Source: Entamoeba invadens IP1 (taxonomy: Eukaryota > Evosea > Mastigamoebida > Endamoebidae). From it: a stretch of DNA of 16,496 nucleotides. This document shows, piece after piece, positions 9,025 through 15,855 of this stretch. The notes beneath the pieces are model-generated. The model did no database searches, was not told the origin of the DNA, and was given only the letters and a program-made list of their open reading frames with translations. The stretch spans positions 84,698 to 101,193 of the forward strand of contig NW_004191902.1 in NCBI RefSeq assembly GCF_000330505.1, in the 5' to 3' direction. The position numbers and the translations under genes are program-made. Every line of letters begins with the position of its first letter. Positions within the stretch are counted from its first letter, which is position 1.

Positions 9025-9597
9025 ATGCTTGCTTTCTGTATTTTCTTCTTCTTAAGCATAGTTTCCTCGAAGTACGCAGTGATGCAATATGGCCAGAATT
9101 ATTTTGTTTATGAGCTTGGTACGTGCTATTACTACACAAACAAATACATCAATTTATACGAGGAAGATAAACAGATTCGTACGAAGTCTGGCACGACGTG
9201 CAAAGAAATGGAGGATGACCCATCTTTCAATGCTTTATTTGCTATTTACGAACTTCGTGATGATATTCCCGAGTTCTCAGCAGTGCAATATTTGTGGGAT
9301 TTGAATGAAAAATGTGAACTATCCGACAAAGACGGCCATCCACAAGAATTTTTGTATGCGGCGGGGTGTAACAAAGACATCTCTGGTAAATTCTATATCC
9401 AATATGTATACGACGAAGATAAGAACACAGTCTCAATTAATAAATACTCAGATGAAAAATGCACAGTGGCAGAAGGAGAAGTCATCACAAAAACAAAAGG
9501 TGAATGTTTGAAGGAAACTGCTGGGTATGTCACTTACTCAGACAATAGTGTTAAAGTGTTCGTCATATTAGCGCTTGCAGTTATGTTCATCTTCTAA
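9025..9597 (+). CDS. Small secreted, probably GPI-anchored protein of unknown function
   Basis: This is a 190-residue protein. Residues 1-15 (MLAFCIFFFLSIVSS) are a clear signal peptide. The mature part holds six cysteines, enough for three disulfides, and is rich in Tyr, Asp and Lys. After SDNSVK the protein ends in VFVILALAVMFIF with no charged tail, so it looks like a GPI-attachment signal with the anchor site in the preceding Ser/Asp/Asn run. The ATG is favoured because it immediately follows the promoter-like motif and begins the signal peptide. Base composition is clearly less AT-rich than the flanks, as in a real gene. I recognise no domain. The small-size, six-Cys, GPI layout fits lineage-specific surface proteins. 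Confidence 0.8.
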   Translation: MLAFCIFFFLSIVSSKYAVMQYGQNYFVYELGTCYYYTNKYINLYEEDKQIRTKSGTTCKEMEDDPSFNALFAIYELRDDIPEFSAVQYLWDLNEKCELSDKDGHPQEFLYAAGCNKDISGKFYIQYVYDEDKNTVSINKYSDEKCTVAEGEVITKTKGECLKETAGYVTYSDNSVKVFVILALAVMFIF

Positions 9598-9980
9598 AAT
9601 TCTTTTTTTGGTTTTTTTATTACAATCAAACCTTTCGAAAAACGGTACCTTTAAAATACAATTCTTTTAAAAATGGGCAATTTAATAAATTAAACCTTAA
9701 AACTTTTTATAATAAACTGATATATTTGGTTTTAGTATAAAATGCTTCTTCTGAAAAAAATAATAATATCCATTCCCACTCACTCTTAAAAAATTGCAGT
9801 ACTCGAACAATTATATTATTAAAAATGGTTTGCTGTTATATAAGACATCTAATGATAAAATAATAATGATCTACCCTCAAAAAACGGACTTTATAAAATC
9901 AAAAATCCACTTCTTGTGTTTAACTAAATGTAGAAGATTAAAAACATTATTTTTAAAAAAATAATTTAAAAAAATTTATA
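9598..9980. other. AT-rich spacer between convergent genes
   Basis: This is the shared 3' region of the GPI protein gene (plus strand) and the unrecognised minus-strand gene. It has T-rich and A-rich runs and no supported gene. A hairpin element is inserted at its right side. Confidence 0.5.
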
Positions 9981-10191
9981 CAAATGGGATAAAAAACCGC
10001 TTCCATCTTTTTAACTGCTTTCTATCGATTTAATAATTATAACTAATAACATTATAATAAAATGTATAATACTGTTTACCATGTCTGAGGTGGTAATTTG
10101 TATTATACATTTTATTATATTATTATTATTTAAATCTACAAAATCAAGTGGAAGCGGTTACAAAGACGGAAGCGATTTTTTAGCCCCCCTG
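9981..10191. mobile_element. Hairpin MITE, copy 1 (211 bp)
   Basis: Long inverted arms match the element at 11855-12097. The left end reads CAAATGGGATAAAAAACCGC and the right end finishes GCCCCCCTG. The left end is preceded by TA, while the right is followed by AA, so the TA duplication and the outer left end have decayed. Each arm contains the motif AACCGCTTCC or a variant twice, in direct orientation. The centre forms a perfect 20-bp stem (10053-10072 with 10100-10119) around a 27-base loop. It is non-coding and ends about 60 bp past the stop codon of the gene at 10253-11224. Confidence 0.8.
10053..10119. repeat. Central perfect stem-loop of hairpin MITE copy 1
   Basis: The 20-mer beginning TATAATAAAATG at 10053 is the exact reverse complement of 10100-10119, with a 27-base loop. 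Together with the outer arms, nearly the whole element can fold on itself. Confidence 0.8.
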
Positions 10192-10252
10192 AAATTGAAT
10201 ATCAAAAATATTCAGTTAGTTTGTTTTGTAATTTTTTTGAAAAACAAAAATA

Positions 10253-11224
10253 TCAATTTTTCGTTTCAGTGTTGTTTTGTCTTATTATTTCTATTGTTTT
10301 TTCGTCGTGTTCATTTTTTGTTTCCGCATGACCCACATTGGTTTCATCTTCTGTCTTTTGCAAATCAAATTTCACAACGCCAGCAATGTTTCTGTTCACA
10401 AACAATTTTTCAGATGGCGACCAACTACTTTCCAATGGCGGAAATTTCGTTTCAAAAGAACGAATAAACAAACTGGAGTCACTCTTTTGTTTTTCTTTGA
10501 TAATTCGCATTTTGGGCATAATACGTTGCACCTCTTTATCTTGTGATTTTAAGTCATCATCCAACTTCTTTTCTGGTGTTCCGGATCTTTCTTTGGGTAT
10601 TATATTGACTTGCACATCTTCTTCTTCGTTCAACTTTGGAATGAATTTATTTGTTTGAATGATTTTTGGTTGATCAATAAACAAGTTTTCTGTTTTTATT
10701 AATAAAGAGTCGTTTCCTTGTTTTACCCCATTCAAATTTTCTTGTTGTAAAAGCACTGATTTTCTTTCATTTCTTTCATCAATTTCTTGGTGATTTTTTT
10801 GTTCATGTTCTTTGATTTGATTGTCTAGATCAGTCTTTTTGGCCTGGAAACTATTCAATTTTCTTAACAACCATTGTTTAACATCTGTATTTGCTGTTAT
10901 AGTGCTTTCGAGCATTTGAGTCATCGTGCAAAGAGTCTCAAAAAGAGAACAACAACATCCAGAATACTTTTCGTAAGACGCCATTTGATCGTTTGTAATA
11001 GCCAAATTGCTGTTGAGAATATTCATCTGATCATCAAGACTTAATGTGTTGTCAACAGGAACTGTTTTCTTATCAAATGAATTTTTGATACCTGAATCTA
11101 ACTTGTTGAGGGTGTCTGCAAGTCCATTTAAATTTAGTCTCATGGAATTAAAAAGAGAAATATTTTCTAATTTGGGTTGGATGTTTAGAAATACACAAAG
11201 CTCGCTCGATATTAAAAAGGACAT
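10253..11224 (-). CDS. Unrecognised helical, charged protein (323 aa)
   Basis: The frame encodes 323 residues starting at ATG 11224-11222. I recognise no family. The first half (residues about 25-170) is predicted by eye to be helical, with heptad-like Leu/Ile spacing (for example LNLNGLADTLNKL and WLLRKLNSFQAKKTDLDNQI), so coiled-coil interaction is plausible. A GCCCSLFETLC cluster lies near residue 90. The second half is Lys/Glu/Asp/Gln-rich and probably disordered, with a small hydrophobic patch KLFVNRNIAGVVKF near residue 280. There is no signal peptide or membrane helix, so it is likely cytosolic or nuclear, unlike its neighbours. A later Met (residue 28) is an alternative start. The frame is much longer than others in nearby AT-rich DNA and has balanced codon use, which supports a real gene. 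Confidence 0.7.
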   Translation of the reverse strand: MSFLISSELCVFLNIQPKLENISLFNSMRLNLNGLADTLNKLDSGIKNSFDKKTVPVDNTLSLDDQMNILNSNLAITNDQMASYEKYSGCCCSLFETLCTMTQMLESTITANTDVKQWLLRKLNSFQAKKTDLDNQIKEHEQKNHQEIDERNERKSVLLQQENLNGVKQGNDSLLIKTENLFIDQPKIIQTNKFIPKLNEEEDVQVNIIPKERSGTPEKKLDDDLKSQDKEVQRIMPKMRIIKEKQKSDSSLFIRSFETKFPPLESSWSPSEKLFVNRNIAGVVKFDLQKTEDETNVGHAETKNEHDEKTIEIIRQNNTETKN

Positions 11225-11854
11225 TAATTATCGAGATCCAATTTGAAAATTTCAATGTATTTTTATTTGTGTATAAATTATCAATATTCAGCAGTTTGTT
11301 ATAATTTATTATTATAATTAAGTTATTATTTTTATAAAGTTACAGTACAAAAATTTATCAAGCTATCTCTGATTTTTTAAAATTGGTTTTTATCGACATA
11401 TTTATAACGTAATTTGTGTTTGTGAAATCTTTTAAAATATTTGAATAATTTTTTTTAAATAGTTTTTAACTAACCTTGAGTCACTGTTTTGTCATATTTA
11501 TAAGTAAAAAAGCTTCAGATTTATAATAAAATTTACATTTTTATAAATATTTTATTTTTATAATATCAATTACAGTTGACCAAGTAATTATCAGAAGGTA
11601 ATCAATATTCCATTGATTACCTTGAATATAATGGGTTTAAAAAAGTGAAAAAAGGTACACCAAAAAATAGTTAAAAACTTAAATCTATTTTTATAATAGT
11701 TTTTAATTAAAGTTTTAAAACTATTTATTTTACTTCTTACAATTATTTGGTCTCTGACCATTTTTTTGTCGGCTGTAATCGAATAATGATTTACAACTCA
11801 TTTTTATTTCATTTGAATTGGATATAAATCAATAGAAGTTCATAAACTGAAATA
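11225..11854. other. AT-rich spacer with a small hairpin
   Basis: This is the upstream region of the 323-residue gene and the far downstream region of the RNase T2 gene. Apart from the perfect stem at 11595-11623, it is featureless AT-rich DNA. Confidence 0.5.
11595..11623. repeat. Perfect 12-bp stem, 5-base loop
   Basis: AAGGTAATCAAT at 11595-11606 pairs exactly with 11612-11623 around ATTCC. It lies about 370 bp upstream of the start codon of the 323-residue gene. It could be a protein-binding palindrome, a transcription-end structure or a remnant of a transposon. Confidence 0.5.
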
Positions 11855-11896
11855 CAGGGGGGCTAAAAAACTGCTTCCGTCTTTTTAACCGCTTTC
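11855..11896 (+). repeat. Left terminal inverted repeat of hairpin MITE copy 2
   Basis: This 42-bp arm is matched at 38 positions by the reverse complement of 12056-12097. It contains two spaced copies of the ACYGCTTYC motif. Confidence 0.85.
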
Positions 11897-12055
11897 ACTT
11901 GATTTTATAGATTTTAATAATATTAATATAGTAAAATGTTTAGTACTGTTTACCATGAAGGCTGAATATGCCTCGTGGAGACTTTTTCTGTCTTAAGTGG
12001 TAATTTGTATTATACTTTTTATTATAATGTTATTAATTATAACAATTAATCGATA

Positions 12056-12097
12056 GGAAGCGGTTAAAAAGACGGAAGCGGTTTTTTATCCTCCCTG
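12056..12097 (-). repeat. Right terminal inverted repeat of hairpin MITE copy 2
   Basis: This arm is the partner of 11855-11896. On the minus strand it starts CAGGGAGGATAAAAAACCGC, and this version agrees with the left arm of copy 1 (GGGATAAAAAACCGC). Confidence 0.85.
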
Positions 12098-12203
12098 TAC
12101 TAATAAAACTACAGTTATTTTTTATGATAATTAATAGGATATATGATATATTATTTATAGTAATATATTTATTGTTTTATTAAAAAAATAATAGTTTTAA
12201 TAA

Positions 12204-13355
12204 TCAATATTCGCAATTATTTCTGGGAGCTTTTGATGGGTCAAGTAAATACTTAGGAAATTGTTTGAACGAAACACGTTTGCCACACGTTTTTTCTTCG
12301 AACCGAGTTACTTTTCTTGGGCATCTTATTGATTCTGGATTGTATTTGTTTTTAGACGGATCGTAACACACTCTAATTTCAAGAACTGAAGTTTTTTCCA
12401 TACAGAAAAAGGCTGGCTTACCACCATAAGCTCTTCTCACCACATCTCTGAGTTTTTCGATGTCATACAATTTGTTGGTTCTTACTTTTAATTCGCTTCT
12501 TCTCAAAACTTTCCATATATTGACTCTTCTATACATTTTAATTGCTGTGTTGAAATAATCCACTGGTCCATCACCTCCACTAAAAGTAGTTAGTGAACAT
12601 GTACCATGTTTGTCGTATTGATACATTGGCGACTTACATTTAAACAATGAAAGCCAATGCTTTTGTACACTTTTCAAAAGTTTTTTATCATTCAACAATC
12701 TTTGTTCAACACTATCAAAACTGAATTTGTTTTGACAACAAAACATATTCCTATTGCTCTGTGGCCAAAGTCCATGAAGGAAAAACTTTTCCTTAACTTT
12801 TGATGTTGTTTTTGGAATTGTACACAATTGATGTGCACATCTTTCGCCAGGCCAATGTTGTACAAATAACAGAAAGTTTAATTTATTTTGTTGAGGATAA
12901 TATCTTAGACACTTTCTATGGTTTTCCAAATATGTCATGGTTGTTGGTAACAAATATGTATAAGGCGGGTATGGGATTTGTTTTGGTGTTTCGTCTTTAT
13001 GTTCTCGTGTTGATGATGTTTGAGCAGTCTGTTTTGAAGTGGATGGCTGTTCACTTGATGATTCCAATTTCTGTCTTTTTGATTCATGTTTACTTTGTGA
13101 TGAAGTGTCTTCATGAGTTGTGTGTTTTCTTTTGTGTGTGTGTTTGCCACTTGTTGTTGATGTGGATGGTTGAGAACTTGTAGATGTTGTTGGTCTTTCT
13201 TGTGTTCTGTGATGAGAAGTACTTGGACGCGATGATGTGTGATGACTTCGTTTGTGTGACCTTTCTCTGTGTGAACCATGCCGTCTTGGTTCACCTGGTT
13301 GTTCAAATGATAAACAAATTGGACACAATAGAGTAATTAAAATGAATATAGTCAT
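12204..13355 (-). CDS. Secreted RNase T2-family protein with altered CAS II motif
   Basis: RNase T2 enzymes are secreted or vacuolar acid endoribonucleases that cleave RNA through a 2',3'-cyclic phosphate. This protein has 383 residues. Residues 1-16 are a signal peptide (MTIFILITLLCPICLS). Residues about 20-125 are an unusual Ser/Thr/His/Lys/Arg-rich low-complexity linker. The T2 fold begins near 160 (LLFVQHWPGERC). It has CAS I, FFLHGLWPQ, with catalytic His194. CAS II ends in KHGTC (His250), but the usual His-Glu-Trp before it reads Tyr245-Gln246-Tyr247. The C-terminal EIRVCYD and IRCP strands are typical of the family. The conserved cysteine pattern is present, so the fold is probably intact. 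Loss of the Glu and first His of CAS II suggests weakened or altered activity, which is inference. The start ATG is fixed by the signal peptide. Confidence 0.88.
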   Translation of the reverse strand: MTIFILITLLCPICLSFEQPGEPRRHGSHRERSHKRSHHTSSRPSTSHHRTQERPTTSTSSQPSTSTTSGKHTHKRKHTTHEDTSSQSKHESKRQKLESSSEQPSTSKQTAQTSSTREHKDETPKQIPYPPYTYLLPTTMTYLENHRKCLRYYPQQNKLNFLLFVQHWPGERCAHQLCTIPKTTSKVKEKFFLHGLWPQSNRNMFCCQNKFSFDSVEQRLLNDKKLLKSVQKHWLSLFKCKSPMYQYDKHGTCSLTTFSGGDGPVDYFNTAIKMYRRVNIWKVLRRSELKVRTNKLYDIEKLRDVVRRAYGGKPAFFCMEKTSVLEIRVCYDPSKNKYNPESIRCPRKVTRFEEKTCGKRVSFKQFPKYLLDPSKAPRNNCEY

Positions 13356-13679
13356 AATATGGTTTTAAAGTTAACTTATTACAAATGTTATAATTTACTT
13401 TTGACTTGTTCACTTCTAAGACAATAACATATTTTGGTATGAAAATATATTTTAAACTCACAAAATAAATACTGGTCATGGTGTCAACTTTTGGTAATTG
13501 TTTAACAAAAAATATAAATAACAACTCATTTTTGCTCAAATCGAATTTTGCATATTAATATTGTTATATCCACATCATTTATTAACATTTCTTTAAACAA
13601 TTTTATAACTTTAATTTATAAAAATATTAATTTATAAAGTTAATTAAAAAACAATTAAAAATTCAAAAGTCGATTACTT
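13356..13679. other. AT-rich spacer upstream of the RNase T2 gene
   Basis: This contains the RNase T2 promoter region (minus strand) and the 3' region of the Cys-rich receptor gene. A GAAC-like motif (AAGTGAACAAG on the minus strand, about 13404-13414) lies roughly 55 bases before the RNase T2 ATG; it is weak evidence for a promoter. Confidence 0.4.
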
Positions 13680-15855
13680 TCACTTATCAATTTCTTGATA
13701 TTTTGAACTCTTCTTCTTCATGAAGAACACAACGGCGACTATAATCAAAATGATAGCCGCAATCAACACAACGCCTCCGACTACGCCCAAAGTGATCCAA
13801 AGCCAAGTCAAATCATCCGACTCGGATTCTCCACTCTTAATTTCACAGCTCATATTTTCGTCAGCCAAATAATAAGATACGTACTTTGGCATTCTTTCTG
13901 GGTCTGTGTATGGATTTGGGACATAAGTGTATGTATCAGAGTATTGCATACAAACACTGCATTTTCCATCGGCCAAAGGCTCGATACATGCATTAGGACC
14001 GCACTTGTTGTTCTCAACTTTATTCACAGTTTGATATATGCACTGATCACACTTATTGTAATCACTTGCACACTTCCCGCAGACATAATCCGAACATTCA
14101 AATTCGTCACAGTTTTCTGCAGAGTATTCACACGTGTTTGCACAAAAATCGCCACATCGAGAACACTTGAAATCATCAGTCAAAAAGTACTTAGCCTTGC
14201 ATGAAACGCACTTCACTTGAGTTCCATCGGTGGTTTCTTTGTAAAGTGCACAATTGTCGTCTATTATAGTGCACGTCGACTTCTTGTCCGGATTTTGCTT
14301 ATATCCCAAGACACATTTGGTGCACTCGTTGTTTGTATCCCACTCAGTGCAGTTACTTCCTTTATATGTACACATTGAAAGAGTCTCTGATACGGTTTCA
14401 TACACACAGTTCTGTGCAGTCGTTTCACATTCTTCTTTGTTGGCAGCGTCCGTCTTACACGTGAATGCTGGAAGAGTACTTTCTGATTGTTATTTTGTAT
14501 ATAATATAAAGAACTATTAAGATGTATAGTATTTTATATTATATTTAACTAATTGTTAATAGAACAAACTGACACAATGTCCATCGATCAAAACAGAGTC
14601 GGCATAGCAGACTGTGCATGTTTTTTCATTATCAGTAATCTGACATGCATAACAATGTTCATCACAAGCTATTTATTAGTATTTTTTAAGTTGTTTTTAT
14701 TAAAGTTATAGAATAACAAACGTACACATGTTTTATCAGTGGTATTATATGCAGTTGTCTCGTGGCATTGCTTACATTCATTTTCATTACAATAATCACA
14801 GAATAATGTGCACTTTTCACACGTCTTATCTTTTGGATAGAATTCATCCATACACTTTTCACATTTGTTATTGGAATCTGTTGCCACACAATTTGGTCCA
14901 AAAACTTCAGTGATGTTTTTGCAACTTTTGTCGTCAAAAAGAACGTACCCTGGTAAACATTCAGTACAAACAACTTTATCGTCTGCTTGCATTTCATATA
15001 AGATACATGTGGCATCTGATCCCTCTAATTTTTAGTATTTTCTATTAAATTAAATATATTAGTTTCCAAATAATTATTTTTAATTATTAAAAAACAAATA
15101 TTTTTTAATCAAAAGTGATGAAAACAAACTCATACAGACGTGGGTAGTGGTATTCAAGTAAAATCCACTGCAGCACAAATTGCACTGATACTTCCCTTCG
15201 ACGACATCAATTTGAGTGCAATGAACATCTTCAGAAGTACACGTCTTTTTGTCGTCTGATGGGTGGTAATTCAATACACATGAATTGCACGTGCAGTCGT
15301 TGGCATAATCAATACAATGAGAAATGGTGGCACATTTGTTGCATGTGTTGTCTGCATTCTTTACGTATGAAGGTTTGCATGCATAGCAAACACCTTTGGC
15401 TTCATATTCGCCACAGCCATCTTCTCCAGCTATTTATTAATTATTTATTTGTTATAAAAATTGTGTTATAGTATTTTGTAGTAAACAATTATATTATATT
15501 ATAACAAACAAATACATACACCACTATCTATGTCAAGCTTATATCCTTCTTGACATTCAGTGCAGTACCCATCCACTGAATTTAAACAATGAGCTTCTGT
15601 TTGGTCTATAAGTTAGTTCTCTTATTTAATTTAATTTGATTATAGAAACAATTGAAATTCAACCGAAAATAAAATAAAAAGTAACAAACAAATACATTTG
15701 CCTTCACTCAGAACAAAATTTATTCTGCAGGCGTCACAGACATCTGCAGATGTTGGGCATGATGTGCAAGAAGAGTGTGTACAGTCGGGATTGGCATAGT
15801 CTTCAGTCTTCGGTTTACTTGCGTAGAGTAGTGTGAAGAAGAGAAAGAACAACAT
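13680..15855 (-). CDS. Six-exon CxxC-rich type I membrane protein with YxxΦ tail
   Basis: Exons on the minus strand are 15855-15690, 15605-15510, 15429-15130, 15024-14722, 14668-14570 and 14482-13680; joined they give 588 codons with no internal stop. Residues 1-13 are a signal peptide (MLFFLFFTLLYAS). The ectodomain to about residue 540 is packed with CxxC and CxC pairs (for example CTSCPTSADVCDAC and CTKCVLGY), as in Entamoeba lectin-subunit, Igl and receptor-kinase ectodomains. A single membrane helix follows at about 549-575 (WITLGVVGGVVLIAAIIL), then a 13-residue tail, MKKKSSKYQEIDK, containing the sorting motif YQEI. There is no kinase domain. Likely roles are surface adhesion or receptor, or sorting of cargo to lysosomes or phagosomes; this is inference. 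The start ATG is chosen because it opens the signal peptide. A GTATAAATATC TATA-like stretch lies about 25-40 bases upstream of it. Confidence 0.85.
14483..14569 (-). other. Intron 5 of the Cys-rich receptor gene (87 nt)
   Basis: The donor is GTTTGTT and the acceptor AATCAG, phase 1. It joins GHCV to KSTLPAFTCKTDAANKEEC in the last exon. Confidence 0.82.
14669..14721 (-). other. Intron 4 of the Cys-rich receptor gene (53 nt)
   Basis: The donor is GTTTGTT and the acceptor AATAG. It is phase 1, after the codons for Thr-Cys-Val. The downstream exon reads PCDEHCYACQITDNEKTC. Confidence 0.85.
15025..15129 (-). other. Intron 3 of the Cys-rich receptor gene (105 nt)
   Basis: The donor is GTTTGTT and the acceptor TTAG, phase 1. 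The competing upstream donor GTATGAG would create a TAG stop at the junction, so this intron fixes GTTTGTT as the donor used in this gene. Confidence 0.85.
15430..15509 (-). other. Intron 2 of the Cys-rich receptor gene (80 nt)
   Basis: The donor is GTTTGTT and the acceptor AATAG. It is phase 1, after the codons for Val-Cys-Ile. The downstream exon begins SGEDGCGEYEAKGVC. Confidence 0.82.
15606..15689 (-). other. Intron 1 of the Cys-rich receptor gene (84 nt)
   Basis: The donor is GTTTGTT and the acceptor ATAG. It is phase 1, following the codons for Cys-Ile. Splicing joins exon 1 to the exon encoding YQTEAHCLNSVDGYC. Confidence 0.8.

Larger units (their letters stand above)
11855..12097. 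mobile_element. Hairpin MITE, copy 2 (243 bp), TA-flanked
   Basis: The element runs from CAGGGGGGCTAAAAAACTGC to a right end finishing TATCCTCCCTG. Its 42-bp terminal inverted repeats match at 38 of 42 positions, and TA flanks both ends (11853-11854 and 12098-12099). This is the hallmark of Tc1/mariner-type insertion. Each arm carries two direct copies of AACCGCTTCC-like sequence separated by GTCTTTTT, so there are four motif copies per element. The central part shares ACTGTTTACCATG and GTGGTAATTTGTATTATA with copy 1 but has about 30 extra bases between them. It ends about 107 bp downstream of the RNase T2 stop codon. It is non-coding, so any transposase must come from elsewhere. Confidence 0.85.

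Noticed and set aside
10277..10658. Phe-rich plus-strand frames opposite the 323-residue gene
   Set aside because: They are antisense shadows of Lys/Glu-rich codons, with no start context or domain.
9981..12097. Hairpin copies as a CRISPR-like or tandem array
   Set aside because: There are only two copies, 1.7 kb apart, each a self-contained inverted repeat with transposon-type ends.
12935..13306. 123-codon minus-strand frame overlapping the RNase T2 linker
   Set aside because: It is an out-of-frame reading of the low-complexity linker. The RNase T2 frame has a signal peptide and catalytic motifs.
15690..15700. Upstream donors GTATTTG/GTATGAG for introns 1-3 of the Cys-rich receptor gene
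   Set aside because: For intron 3 this choice creates a stop at the junction, whereas GTTTGTT keeps the frame in all five introns.
13680..15855. Receptor kinase (TMK) identity for the Cys-rich membrane protein
   Set aside because: Only 13 residues follow the membrane helix before the stop codon, so no kinase domain is present.
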